The notes under the pieces were generated by a model. It was not told where the DNA came from, did not search any database, and saw only the letters and a list, made by a program, of their open reading frames with translations. From Ancylobacter sonchi (GTDB lineage: Bacteria > Pseudomonadota > Alphaproteobacteria > Rhizobiales > Xanthobacteraceae), in NCBI RefSeq assembly GCF_018390695.1, contig NZ_JAHBGF010000036.1:248001-312000 (forward strand): 64,000 nucleotides of DNA, written 5' to 3'. Of this stretch, positions 36,705-47,891 are shown piece after piece (position 1 is the stretch's first letter; the number at the start of each line of letters is the position of its first letter). Both the position numbers and the translations under genes were made by a program.

Positions 36705-37229
36705 ATGATCCCGACGCTTCTCACCCCGCGGCTCAGGTTGCGGGCCTATCGCCTCGACGAATTCGACGCCTATGCGGCAATGTGGAGCGAGCCGTCGGTG
36801 GTGCGCTTCATCGGCGGCATGCCGCTGGCGCGCGAGGCCGCGTGGAGCCGCTTTCTGCGGCAGATCGGGCTGTGGCACCATCTCGGCTTCGGCTTCTTCG
36901 CCGTCGAGGACCGCGCGACCGGCGCCTTCATCGGCGAGGCCGGCTTCCACGATCTCAAGCGGGCGATCACCCCCTCGCTGGAAGGCACGATGGAGGCCGG
37001 ATGGGCATTGGTCGGCGCCGCCCAGGGCAAGGGGCTGGCGCAGGAGGCGATGACCGCCGCACTCGACTGGGCCGCCCGGCACGGCAGCGGCGACCGCATC
37101 ACCTGCATGATCCATCCCGACCACGCCGCCTCGCTGCATGTCGCCGGCAAGCTCGGCTTCACCGTGTGTGGCCACGGCGTCTATCAGGGACATCCGATGA
37201 CGCTGCTGGAGCGCCCGCGCGTGCCCTAG
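36705..37229 (+). CDS. GNAT-family N-acetyltransferase (RimJ/RimL-like)
   Basis: A 174-residue acetyltransferase. The start LLTPRLRLRAYRLDEFDAYAAMW is typical of the RimJ/RimL group (Acetyltransf_3). The acetyl-CoA loop is in GWALVGAAQGKGLAQEAM (Q/R-x-x-G-x-A variant), and HPDHAASLHVAGKLGFTV is the expected C-terminal block. The target may be a ribosomal protein, amino-terminal amine or antibiotic; nothing here decides. No clear ribosome site precedes the ATG at 36705. It follows the GFA gene by 82 bp. Confidence 0.88.
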   Translation: MIPTLLTPRLRLRAYRLDEFDAYAAMWSEPSVVRFIGGMPLAREAAWSRFLRQIGLWHHLGFGFFAVEDRATGAFIGEAGFHDLKRAITPSLEGTMEAGWALVGAAQGKGLAQEAMTAALDWAARHGSGDRITCMIHPDHAASLHVAGKLGFTVCGHGVYQGHPMTLLERPRVP

Positions 37230-37361
37230 CCGGCAGCGCCGGCAACGGCCACCCGACCGGAGCGACACGAAGCAACGTCGGCCGGCAAGCATTGGCGAGA
37301 CCCGCCTTGGGGGTGCAAGCATCTGCTTGGCAATTCTACTTTGCGAAGACATGCCGCAAAG

Positions 37362-37398
37362 AAAAAGCCGCCCTCTCCAGTGGAGAAGACGGCTTTTC
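37362..37398 (-). terminator. Terminator of the first cold-shock gene
   Basis: On the minus strand AAAAGCCG begins a stem of about 16 pairs closing with CGGCTTTTT around the CTCC-ACT-GGAG apex, followed by TTTC. It lies 36 bp past the cold-shock stop codon. Confidence 0.8.
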
Positions 37399-37433
37399 CT
37401 TGTCTATCGGGCGGCGATGCCACCCGCGCGGGA

Positions 37434-37649
37434 TCAGCTCACGCGCAGATTGACGGCCGAGGTCTTGCCCGAGCGCTGGTCGGTCTGCAGCTCGAAGGAG
37501 ATCTTCTCGCCATCGCGCAGGCCCTGAAGGCCCGAGCGCTGAACCGCGCTGATGTGGACGAAAACGTCCTTGCCGCCGTTGTCGGGCTGGATGAAACCAT
37601 AGCCCTTCTGATCATTGAACCACTTAACGGTGCCGGTCTGGGTCGACAT
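37434..37649 (-). CDS. Cold-shock protein (CspA family), copy 1
   Basis: A 71-residue single OB-fold RNA chaperone with RNP1 (KGYGFIQP) and RNP2 (VFVHIS) and start MSTQTGTVKWF. It differs from the neighbouring copy 2 by only a handful of residues (D/E, N/S, I/L and the ends), so the pair arose by recent tandem duplication. Each copy has its own terminator. The region upstream of the ATG (to about 37850) should contain the leader through which cold-shock genes are usually controlled. Confidence 0.95.
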   Translation of the reverse strand: MSTQTGTVKWFNDQKGYGFIQPDNGGKDVFVHISAVQRSGLQGLRDGEKISFELQTDQRSGKTSAVNLRVS

Positions 37650-37846
37650 AGAGGGTAGTCTCTCGCCTGAGGTTACAGTGAGCGGCCGCAGCCACCTTCG
37701 AATTTGGAAGAAAATCTGAACGTGCACCGGCAAGGCAGGTGAAACGACCCAGTAGTCCGCCCAAAGTCGCGGGTGAGACTAGACGGAATGCCCTGCAATG
37801 CAAGGGCTTCAACATCATCGCGCGAGAAATGGGCAGAGAACGAAAG
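37650..37846 (-). promoter_or_regulatory. Leader/promoter region of cold-shock copy 1
   Basis: About 200 bp between the terminator of copy 2 and the start of copy 1, richer in A and T than its surroundings. No gene is visible; it presumably holds the promoter and a structured leader. Confidence 0.4.
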
Positions 37847-37876
37847 AAAACCGCCGTCCGGCGTTACGGACGGCGG
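37847..37876 (-). terminator. Terminator of the second cold-shock gene
   Basis: On the minus strand CCGCCGTCCG, six-base loop, CGGACGGCGG, then TTTTC (stem 37851-37876). It is 65 bp after the stop codon of cold-shock copy 2. Confidence 0.85.
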
Positions 37877-37941
37877 CAATCTATCTATGGAGGCCTTTTC
37901 AGGCCGATCACCCGTTCCGGCGCATGACCGGAAACGAGGAA

Positions 37942-38154
37942 TCAGAGCGGGCGCAGATTGACCGCAGAGGTCTTGCCCGAGCGCTGGTCGGTCTGCAGCT
38001 CGAAGGAGAGCTTCTCGCCGTCACGCAGGCCCTGCAGGCCCGAGCGCTGAACCGCGCTGATGTGGACGAACACGTCCTTGCCGCCGCTGTCGGGCTGGAT
38101 GAAACCATAGCCCTTCTGCTCGTTGAACCACTTCACGGTGCCGGTATCAGCCAT
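37942..38154 (-). CDS. Cold-shock protein (CspA family), copy 2
   Basis: A 70-residue CspA-type protein (MADTGTVKWFNEQKGYGFIQ, then VFVHISAVQRSGLQGLRDGE). It is transcribed towards copy 1 in the same direction, with its own terminator in between, so the two are separate transcription units. It may differ from copy 1 in expression timing, since the flanking regulatory sequences are unlike each other. Confidence 0.95.
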   Translation of the reverse strand: MADTGTVKWFNEQKGYGFIQPDSGGKDVFVHISAVQRSGLQGLRDGEKLSFELQTDQRSGKTSAVNLRPL

Positions 38155-38354
38155 CGATAAAACCTTCGGAAGATCCTGTTATTACATGCACGCCGGATGC
38201 TGGGCGGCAGTCCTGCGCTTCGCCACACTTGAACGGGCCTGCGCGCCTTCCCGGACGCTCAAACCCCGCCAAACGAGACCGCGCACAGGATGGTCACAAT
38301 TATGGCTTTTGCACGGCAGATATCGCCACAATCACGCCTCAGTGCCTAACGTCC

Positions 38355-38684
38355 TCAGCGGCAGTTGCGCCGGTTTACCTGCACCACGCGCCCGTTCGAT
38401 TGCCGGAGATAGCAGTTGCCGCGCCGCCAGAAATAATAGGAGCGCGCGCGGCGGTTGCGGTCCGACTGGGCGCCGATCGCCGCCCCGGTGCCGGCGCCGA
38501 CCGCCCCGCCCACCAGTGCGCCGGTGCCGCTGCCGGTTACCGCGCCGCCGACCACCGCGCCTGTGACGCCGCCGACGATGGCGCCCGTGGTGGTCCGGTT
38601 CTGCGCCTGCGCCGGCGCGCTCGAAAAGCTCGCCACGCTCGCCGCGGCGAGCAGGGCGAGGGCGAAAGAGGCTCGAAGCATCAT
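38355..38684 (-). CDS. Exported glycine-zipper protein
   Basis: A 109-residue exported protein. After a signal peptide (about 1-27, ending AQA) comes a glycine-zipper stretch (about 32-72: GAIVGGVTGAVVGGAVTGSG, then GALVGGAVGAGTGAAIG) able to insert in or associate with membranes, then a basic C-terminus with two cysteines (CYLRQSNGRVVQVNRRNC). Such small proteins are common in this order and of unknown role. ATG at 38684 or 38681. Confidence 0.8.
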   Translation of the reverse strand: MMLRASFALALLAAASVASFSSAPAQAQNRTTTGAIVGGVTGAVVGGAVTGSGTGALVGGAVGAGTGAAIGAQSDRNRRARSYYFWRRGNCYLRQSNGRVVQVNRRNCR

Positions 38685-38777
38685 GATGTGGTCTTCTTCC
38701 GTGGCGAGGCCGCCGACCGGCGAGCCCCTTGTGCGAAGAGCCGGCGAAGGCAAGGCCTCCGCCGGCCGGAACGGTAT

Positions 38778-41054
<2,277 letters not shown>

Positions 41055-41220
41055 TGAACGTTTCCCTAACCGGAAATTCTGGCCGGAGAATAGGCATTCC
41101 CGGCGGCGGTACAACGACTTTCCGAATTTGTAATGCTGGCCTTTCGGCGGTTGGTTATGGTTTGCCATGCCGGAGCGGGCACGGGCCTGCTTCGGAAAAC
41201 CGCTTTCGGGTCACGGCCTC

Positions 41221-43221
41221 ATGCGCAAGACGTTCCTCATCGCCCTCGCGGCGCTCCTGCTGGCGGTCGGCGCCGGCTATTTCGGGCTGATCTTCTATGC
41301 CGACTACGCGGCGCGGCGGCAGATCGATACGCTCGTGGCCGCACTGGCCGCCGACGGCATCACCGCCAGCCATGGAGCCGTCGATTTCGACGTCTTCGAG
41401 CGCCGCCTCGACGTCAAGGACCTGGCGGTCGAGGCCCCCGGCCAGGGCAAGGTGCGAATCGCCGCCCTCACCGCCCGCGGGCTGGACCAGCCGGCCGCCG
41501 ACAAGGTCTCCGTCCGCGAGGTCGAGATTCGCGAATTGGAGGCTGACGGCCCGCTGCCGCTGGCTCCTGACGTCACCGGCCGATTCGCTGCGCCGCTGAT
41601 CGCGCTCACCGATGTGGTCGGGCCGGCGCAGGTCGCCACCGCCGGCCAGCAACCCTGGCCGCTGGTGCTGGCCATCGTCGAGGCGACCCGCATCGGGCGC
41701 ATCGACATTCCCGCCTCCAGCAGCTCCACCGTCACCGGCGAGGCGACCACCCGCGTCGAGACCGACGTCACCTACGGGCCGCTGGTGCTGGAGCGTTTCG
41801 AGGCCGGCAAGATCGCCCGCCTCGGGGTGGAATCGACCAGCTTCCAGATCGGCGGCACGCCCGCCGTGGCGGCGCAGGGCGAGATGGGCCCGGTGGTGGC
41901 GGAAAACATCGACATCGTGCCGCTGCTGGTGCTGCTCGATCCGGACCGTCGCCGCCGGGAGACCGATTTCCGTACCGTCTATGGCAGCATCCGCGCCGAG
42001 AAATACAGCTTCCGCGCCGAGAACGGCACCGCCGAGACATGGGCGGCGATGAAGGTGAACGACGTCGCGCTGCAGCCCTCCGGCGTACCGGCGGAGGATC
42101 TGCTCACCATCGGCCGCCGCGTCAGCGAAGTGGCGGCGCAGGGCCGCGAGCCGGCACCGCAGGAAGTCGCCGAGCTGCTCGTCGGCATCGCCGGCGCCTA
42201 TGACGCGCTGCGCATCGGCAGTGCCAGCTTCGAGGGACTGGAGGCCAAGGAAAAGGACGGCCCCACCGTCGCCATCAAGACGATCGGTCTCGGCAAGCTC
42301 GATGGCGGGCGCCTCGACCTGATCTCGGTGGAAGGGCTGTCCGGCCAGCAGCCGGACGGCGCCAGCTTTCGGCTCGATCGTCTGGCGCTGGGCGGCTTCA
42401 GCCCCGGCCATACGCTGCGCTTCGCCGCGCAGGTGGCGACCACGCCGGCGCTGACCCGCGACCCGGCCCAGCTGATGGCGCTCATCGGCATGTTCGCCAG
42501 CGTGGAGGTCGCCGGCCTCGAGGCGCCGCTCGCCGCCAAGGGCGAGCCGCTGCGGCTCGACACGCTGTCGCTGTCCTGGGACGCCGCTGATGGCGCGGTG
42601 CCCACCCGCCTCGCCTTCAAGCTGCGCGGCTCCGGCCCCACGGCCAGCCTGCCGACGGGTAGCCCGCTGGCGCTGCTGGTGCCGGACGGCGTGTCGCGCG
42701 CCAGCCTATCGGTCGATGTCGGCGCGCGCTGGAATCCGGGCGACAAGGCGGTGCTGGTCGAGCCGGTCTATGCGGAGATGTCGGATTCCTTCGCGCTGCA
42801 CGGCAAGGCGCGGCTGGGCAATGTCGAGGCCGCCGCCTTCTCGCCGGACCCGACGGCGGCGCTCGGCGCGGCGATGACGGCCAATGTCGACATGGTGCAG
42901 CTGACGCTCACCGATTCCGGCATCTACGACCAGAAGCTCGCCGAGGCGGCGCGCGAACAGGGGGTGCAGCCGGAAATGCTGCGCCAGCTCTTCGCCGGAT
43001 TCGCCGAGATGCTGCTCGGCCCGGTCACCGAGGACCGGCCGGATCTCGATCCGGCGGTGCAGGCGCTGGTGGCCTTCCTGCAGAAGCCGATGGGCACGCT
43101 GGCGCTGCGCGTCACCCCGCGCGGGCAGCCCCTCCCACTGCTCGTCGCCGTCGAGGCGATGCGCAGCGACCCGACCAGCCTGCTGGACCAGGTCAACATC
43201 CAGGTGGTCGACAATCCGTGA
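41221..43221 (+). CDS. Large membrane-anchored protein of unknown function, AsmA-like
   Basis: I recognise no precise family. The 666-residue protein has one N-terminal transmembrane anchor (about 5-25, FLIALAALLLAVGAGYFGLIFY) and otherwise soluble, presumably periplasmic sequence with repeated short beta strands (VDFDVFERRLDVKDLAVEA, GRIDIPASSSSTVTG, LRIGSASFEGLEA). This resembles AsmA/DUF945-type proteins. It is divergent from maeB and ends at a shared terminator with aspS. The ATG at 41221 begins at the anchor. Confidence 0.75.
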   Translation: MRKTFLIALAALLLAVGAGYFGLIFYADYAARRQIDTLVAALAADGITASHGAVDFDVFERRLDVKDLAVEAPGQGKVRIAALTARGLDQPAADKVSVREVEIRELEADGPLPLAPDVTGRFAAPLIALTDVVGPAQVATAGQQPWPLVLAIVEATRIGRIDIPASSSSTVTGEATTRVETDVTYGPLVLERFEAGKIARLGVESTSFQIGGTPAVAAQGEMGPVVAENIDIVPLLVLLDPDRRRRETDFRTVYGSIRAEKYSFRAENGTAETWAAMKVNDVALQPSGVPAEDLLTIGRRVSEVAAQGREPAPQEVAELLVGIAGAYDALRIGSASFEGLEAKEKDGPTVAIKTIGLGKLDGGRLDLISVEGLSGQQPDGASFRLDRLALGGFSPGHTLRFAAQVATTPALTRDPAQLMALIGMFASVEVAGLEAPLAAKGEPLRLDTLSLSWDAADGAVPTRLAFKLRGSGPTASLPTGSPLALLVPDGVSRASLSVDVGARWNPGDKAVLVEPVYAEMSDSFALHGKARLGNVEAAAFSPDPTAALGAAMTANVDMVQLTLTDSGIYDQKLAEAAREQGVQPEMLRQLFAGFAEMLLGPVTEDRPDLDPAVQALVAFLQKPMGTLALRVTPRGQPLPLLVAVEAMRSDPTSLLDQVNIQVVDNP

Positions 43222-43258
43222 GCGGCGGCGCCCTCACGCCGACGGCTTCCCACGCATG

Positions 43259-43293
43259 AAAAAAGCCGCGTCCCGGACAGGACGCGGCTTTTT
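43259..43293. terminator. Bidirectional terminator between the AsmA-like gene and aspS
   Basis: AAAAAGCCGCGTCC, loop CGGACA, GGACGCGGCTTTTT: 14-bp stem with A-run and T-run on opposite sides, between two convergent stop codons. Confidence 0.9.
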
Positions 43294-43322
43294 ATCTGAG
43301 CCGAAGCGACGAAGCCCCGCCC

Positions 43323-45095
43323 CTACTTCTCCGGCGCGTTGACGCGGATATGCAGCTCGCGCAGCTGCTTGGGCGTCGCCGCCGAGGGCGCGCCCATCAG
43401 GATGTCCTGCGCCTGCTGGTTCATCGGGAAGATCGAGATCTCGCGCAGGTTCGACACGCCGCACAGCAGCATGACGATGCGGTCGACGCCGGCCGCCATG
43501 CCGCCATGCGGCGGCGCGCCGTACTGGAAGGCGCGATACATGCCGCCGAAGCGCTCCTTCACCGTCTCCTCGTCATAGCCGGCCAGCTCGAACGCCTTCA
43601 CCATCGCCTCGGGACGGTGGTTGCGGATGCCGCCGGAGGCGATCTCGTAGCCGTTGCAGGCGATGTCGTACTGGAACGCCTTGATGGTCAGCGGATCCTG
43701 GTTGTTCAGCGCATCGAGCCCGCCCTGCGGCATGGAGAACGGGTTGTGCGAGAAGTCGACCTTCTTCTCGTCCTCGCTCCACTCGTAGAACGGGAAGTCG
43801 ATGATCCAGGCCAGCTCGAAGCGGTCGAAATCGACCAGCTTCAGCTCCTCGCCCACCTTGGTGCGGGCGGCGCCGGCGAACTTGACGAACTTCTCCGGGT
43901 TGCCGGCGACGAAGAAGGCGGCATCGCCGGCGCCGAGGCCGAGCTGCTGGCGGATCGCCTCGGTGCGCTCCGGGCCGATATTGTTGGCGAGCGGGCCGGC
44001 GCCTTCGCCACCTTCGCGCCACATGATGTAGCCGAGCCCCGGCTGGCCTTCGCCCTGCGCCCAGCTATTCATACGGTCGCAGAAGGCGCGCGAGCCGCCG
44101 GTCGGGCCGGGGATCGCCCACACCTCGTTCTTCGGGTCTTCGAGCATGCGCGCGAACACCTTGAAGCCCGAACCACGGAAATGCTCGGAGACCTCGCTCA
44201 TCTCCAGCGGGTTGCGCAGGTCCGGCTTGTCGGTGCCGTATTTGCGCATCGACACCGCATAGGGGATGCGCGGCCAGTTCTTGGTCACCGGCTTGCCGTC
44301 GGCGAACTGCTCGAACACGCTGGTGATCACCGGCTCGACGGCGGCGAACACGTCTTCCTGCTCGACGAAGCTCATTTCGAGGTCGAGCTGGTAGAACTCG
44401 CCCGGCAGGCGGTCGGCGCGCGGGTCCTCGTCGCGGAAGCAGGGGGCGATCTGGAAGTAGCGGTCGAAGCCGCTCATCATGATCAGCTGCTTATACTGCT
44501 GCGGCGCCTGCGGCAGCGCGTAGAAGGTGCCGGGATGGATGCGGCTCGGTACCAGGAAGTCGCGCGCGCCTTCCGGCGAGGAGGCGGTGAGGATCGGCGT
44601 CTGGAACTCGAAGAAGCCCTGCCCCTTCATGCCGGCGCGCATGGAGTCGATGATGGCGCCGCGCGTCATGATGTTCCGGTGCAGCTTCTCGCGGCGCAGG
44701 TCGAGGAAGCGGTAGCGCAGCCGCGTCTCCTCGGGATAGTCGATGTCGCCGAACACCGGCAGCGGCAGCTCGGCGGCCGGGCCGAGCACCTCGATTTCGG
44801 TGGCGTAGAGCTCGACCTCGCCGGTCGGCAGGTCGGCATTGGTGGTGCCCTCGGGCCGGTTGCGTACCCGGCCGTCGACGCGGATCACCCATTCGGAACG
44901 CACGGTCTCGGCGAGCTTGAAAGCCGGGCTATCGGGATCGACCACGACCTGGGTCAGGCCGTAATGGTCGCGCAGGTCGATGAACAGCACGCCGCCATGA
45001 TCGCGGATGCGGTGGCACCAGCCGGAGAGCCGCGCAGTGGAGCCGACATCGCTGGCGCGAAGGGCCCCGCAGGTGTGCGAGCGATAGCGATGCAT
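43323..45095 (-). CDS. aspS: Aspartyl-tRNA synthetase, probably non-discriminating
   Basis: Class IIb synthetase of 590 residues: N-terminal anticodon OB domain, class II motifs ([19 protein letters not shown]; the motif 3 arginine in [14 protein letters not shown]), and the bacterial GAD insertion (about 285-415). The anticodon-domain sequence [14 protein letters not shown], with His where discriminating enzymes have Asn, and RNRPEGT match the AspRS type that also charges tRNA-Asn, which GatCAB then amidates. This fits an order that usually lacks AsnRS. Confidence 0.96.
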   Translation of the reverse strand: MHRYRSHTCGALRASDVGSTARLSGWCHRIRDHGGVLFIDLRDHYGLTQVVVDPDSPAFKLAETVRSEWVIRVDGRVRNRPEGTTNADLPTGEVELYATEIEVLGPAAELPLPVFGDIDYPEETRLRYRFLDLRREKLHRNIMTRGAIIDSMRAGMKGQGFFEFQTPILTASSPEGARDFLVPSRIHPGTFYALPQAPQQYKQLIMMSGFDRYFQIAPCFRDEDPRADRLPGEFYQLDLEMSFVEQEDVFAAVEPVITSVFEQFADGKPVTKNWPRIPYAVSMRKYGTDKPDLRNPLEMSEVSEHFRGSGFKVFARMLEDPKNEVWAIPGPTGGSRAFCDRMNSWAQGEGQPGLGYIMWREGGEGAGPLANNIGPERTEAIRQQLGLGAGDAAFFVAGNPEKFVKFAGAARTKVGEELKLVDFDRFELAWIIDFPFYEWSEDEKKVDFSHNPFSMPQGGLDALNNQDPLTIKAFQYDIACNGYEIASGGIRNHRPEAMVKAFELAGYDEETVKERFGGMYRAFQYGAPPHGGMAAGVDRIVMLLCGVSNLREISIFPMNQQAQDILMGAPSAATPKQLRELHIRVNAPEK

Positions 45096-45244
45096 GGTGT
45101 AACCTCAAACCGGATCGGCGGACGAACGACAACGCCCCGCGGCGCCGATCCCCGGCGCCCATGGGCGGGCGGAGGGGTGCATGCGGGCGCGCGGTTTGTC
45201 AATGTCCAAGGCGCGGTCCAAGGCGCGCCGGCGCCGCCTTCCGC

Positions 45245-45955
45245 TCACTCCGGCGGCGCGGTCGAGGTCCATTTGGCGGCGGAGATCTGCGGCGAGCGGC
45301 TGAACTCGCCGACCAGCCCTTCCACCCGCGCATCCTCCTCGCGGCCGCTGAACACCATCGCCTCGACCTCGACGTCGCCGCGGCCCTCGATGAGATGGCT
45401 CTCCAGCGCCTGCAGGCGCAGTCCCTGCTTCTGGATGGCGGCGAGCAGCCGCGTGCGGATTTCCGCCTCGTCGGGAGCCGCGCAAGTCAGCTCGATAATG
45501 TAGTAGCGCTCGACCTTCGGCTCGGGCGCCAGGCGCTCCAGCACCACGCTCAGCCGGGGCATGACGAGATTGATGAACACCACCAGCGCCGTGGTCTCCG
45601 CCGCCTCGATGGCGAAGCCGTAGCCGGCGAGCGCCCCCACCGCGCCGGTCGCCCAGACGGTGGCCGCGCTCGACAGGCCGCGCACGCTCAGCCCGTCGCG
45701 CATGATGAGGCCGGCGCCGAGGAAGCCGATGCCGGTCACCACCTGTCCGCCGAGGCGTACATCGGTGGCATCGCCGATCAGCAGGGCGAGCGAGGTGAAG
45801 GCCGCCGCGCCGAGCGCCACCAGCGCATGGGTGGTGAGCCCGACGAAGCGCTGGCGGAACTGCCGTTCCAGCCCGATCAGCGCGCCGAGCAGTGCGGCAA
45901 CCAGGAGATTGGGCGCGATCGACAGTGCCGGATAGTAGCTGTTGGCGAGCGACAT
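45245..45955 (-). CDS. MgtC/SapB-family inner-membrane protein
   Basis: A 236-residue protein with the MgtC signature: several N-terminal transmembrane segments (about 13-135) with ALLGALIGLERQFRQR, GLTTHALVALGAA, GIGFLGAGLIM and GLSSAATVWATGAVGALAG, followed by a cytosolic ACT-like C-terminal domain (about 155-225, YYIIELTCAAPDEAEIRTRL). MgtC proteins act in low-magnesium growth or modulate the F-ATPase. ATG at 45955 (MSLANSYY) is preferred; a TTG at 45979 is also in frame. Confidence 0.9.
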   Translation of the reverse strand: MSLANSYYPALSIAPNLLVAALLGALIGLERQFRQRFVGLTTHALVALGAAAFTSLALLIGDATDVRLGGQVVTGIGFLGAGLIMRDGLSVRGLSSAATVWATGAVGALAGYGFAIEAAETTALVVFINLVMPRLSVVLERLAPEPKVERYYIIELTCAAPDEAEIRTRLLAAIQKQGLRLQALESHLIEGRGDVEVEAMVFSGREEDARVEGLVGEFSRSPQISAAKWTSTAPPE

Positions 45956-46040
45956 CACGCCGTTGCTCCTCGCAAGCACTGCCGTTCGCGCGCCTCGCGG
46001 AGGCTCGGCGGCCGGACCATTGCCCGGGCCGCCGGCACGC

Positions 46041-46508
46041 TCACGGCAGGTAGGTCAGGGTCATCTCGGCGACGCCCAGCGCCAGCGAGGCGCCGATATT
46101 GCCCTCGACCGAGACCGGATTGAGCGCGACCGACTTGTCGGTGCCGACCAGCGCGTTCGCGCCGACGCCGACGCCCAGCGCGACGTCGGCGGAGACGCCG
46201 GCATATTTGCCGGCGAGCGCGCCCGGCGCCACGCTCTTGGTCAGCGCCGCGACGCCCCAGGTCATCATCCCCGCCCCGGTGATCCCGAGATCGAGGCCGA
46301 CCCGGCTGATGACGCCCTTATAGTTGGCATCCGGCCCGTTCACCGGCTTGAAGGTGCAGCTCATCTCCTGCTTCGAGGAGACGATCATGCTGATCGAGGA
46401 GGCGACGCTGCACACCAGCACGCCGGCATCCACGCGGTCGGCGGCCGAGGCCGGCACGCTGGCGACGAGCCCGGCGGCGAGGGAAAGAGCGAGAAGCGTC
46501 TTCGTCAT
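46041..46508 (-). CDS. DUF992-domain exported protein
   Basis: A 155-residue exported protein. Signal peptide about 1-23 ([18 protein letters not shown]), then the DUF992 domain: [27 protein letters not shown] with a conserved cysteine pair, [16 protein letters not shown], and a glycine-rich C-terminal stretch ([19 protein letters not shown]). The family is common in Hyphomicrobiales as paralogues and is of unknown function; an outer-membrane or periplasmic place is likely. Confidence 0.88.
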   Translation of the reverse strand: MTKTLLALSLAAGLVASVPASAADRVDAGVLVCSVASSISMIVSSKQEMSCTFKPVNGPDANYKGVISRVGLDLGITGAGMMTWGVAALTKSVAPGALAGKYAGVSADVALGVGVGANALVGTDKSVALNPVSVEGNIGASLALGVAEMTLTYLP

Positions 46509-46648
46509 GGTCGTTTCCTGTTGAGGGAGCGACCATCTGCCGGGCGCTCGTGCCGGCGGACACTAGCGCGCGATGGTTAATGCTTTCGCTAGGTCATGGC
46601 GGATTCTTGGTCGTTTCCATCCGCTTAATCAGCTATGAAATTGCCACT

Positions 46649-47806
46649 ATGGACATGATCACGACCACTGATTCCCTCGCCGCCGCGTGCGAACGCCTTT
46701 CCCGGCATCCCTTCGTCACCGTCGACACCGAGTTCCTGCGCGAGAGCACCTTCTGGCCGAAGCTGTGCGTCGTGCAACTCGCCTCGACCGACGAGGCAGT
46801 GGTGGTCGACGCCATCGCCGAGGGCATCGACCTCGCGCCGCTCTTCGAGCTGATGGCGAACGAACAGGTGCTCAAGGTGTTCCACGCCGGGCGGCAGGAC
46901 ATCGAGATCGTCTGGCATCTCGCCGGCATCATCCCGCATCCGGTGTTCGACACCCAGGTGGCGGCGATGGTGCTCGGCCATGGCGACAGCATTTCCTACG
47001 ACCAGCTGGTGCAGCGCCTCACCGGCGCGGTGCTCGACAAGTCGCTGCGCTTCACCGACTGGTCGCGCCGACCGCTCTCGGCCGCCCAGATCACCTATGC
47101 CGAGGCCGACGTCACCCATCTGCGCGACGTCTACCGCAAGCTCGACGCCGATCTCGTCAAGCGCGGCCGCAGCGAATGGGTGACCGAGGAGATGGCGGTG
47201 CTCATCTCGCCGGACACCTATCGGCAGGAGCCGGAGCGGGCCTGGGAGCGGCTGCGCTCGCGGGTGCGCAAGCCGAAGGACCTCGCCGTGCTGATGGAGG
47301 TCGCCGCCTGGCGCGAGCGCGAGGCGCAGTCGCGCGACATTCCCCGCTCGCGCATCCTCAAGGACGAAGTGCTCGGCGAGATCGCCGCCCAGCATCCGAC
47401 CACGCCCGAGCGCCTCGCCGGGCTGCGCTCCATCCCCAAGGGCTTCGAGCGCTCGCGCACCGGCGAGCAGATCCTCGAGGCGGTACGCGCCGGCCTCGCC
47501 CGCGACCCGAAGACCCTGCCGGAGATCGAACGCGACCGCCCGCTGTCCAACGGCGCCTCGGCGACGGTGGAACTATTGAAGGTGCTGCTGCGCATGACCT
47601 CCGAGCAGCACGGCGTCGCCGCCAAGGTGATCGCCACGGTGGACGACCTCGAGCGCATCGCCGCCGATCACGAGCCGCAGGTGGCGGCGCTGGCGGGCTG
47701 GCGGCGCGAACTGTTCGGCGAGAAGGCGCTGGCGCTGAAGGACGGCCGGCTTGCGCTGGCCATGCAGCGCGGCCGGGTGATCGCGCTGGAGCGGCCCGCC
47801 CCGTAG
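46649..47806 (+). CDS. rnd: Ribonuclease D
   Basis: A 3'-5' exoribonuclease for tRNA 3' maturation, 385 residues. The DEDD exonuclease motifs are VDTEFLRES (Asp, Glu), [13 protein letters not shown] (Asp) and YAEADVTHL (Tyr-x3-Asp), and an HRDC domain follows (about 215-290; [16 protein letters not shown] and [16 protein letters not shown]). The ATG at 46649 gives [10 protein letters not shown]; an ATG six bases later is also possible. In relatives rnd lies next to aspS and ppx; here four genes separate or flank them. Confidence 0.94.
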   Translation: MDMITTTDSLAAACERLSRHPFVTVDTEFLRESTFWPKLCVVQLASTDEAVVVDAIAEGIDLAPLFELMANEQVLKVFHAGRQDIEIVWHLAGIIPHPVFDTQVAAMVLGHGDSISYDQLVQRLTGAVLDKSLRFTDWSRRPLSAAQITYAEADVTHLRDVYRKLDADLVKRGRSEWVTEEMAVLISPDTYRQEPERAWERLRSRVRKPKDLAVLMEVAAWREREAQSRDIPRSRILKDEVLGEIAAQHPTTPERLAGLRSIPKGFERSRTGEQILEAVRAGLARDPKTLPEIERDRPLSNGASATVELLKVLLRMTSEQHGVAAKVIATVDDLERIAADHEPQVAALAGWRRELFGEKALALKDGRLALAMQRGRVIALERPAP

Positions 47807-47891
47807 GATCCCGAAGAAACGGAGGCGGCGCCCGCCGAGATGGGATCGGCCCGCCACCGCCGATCGGGCGATGACAGCCCAGCGACAGGAC

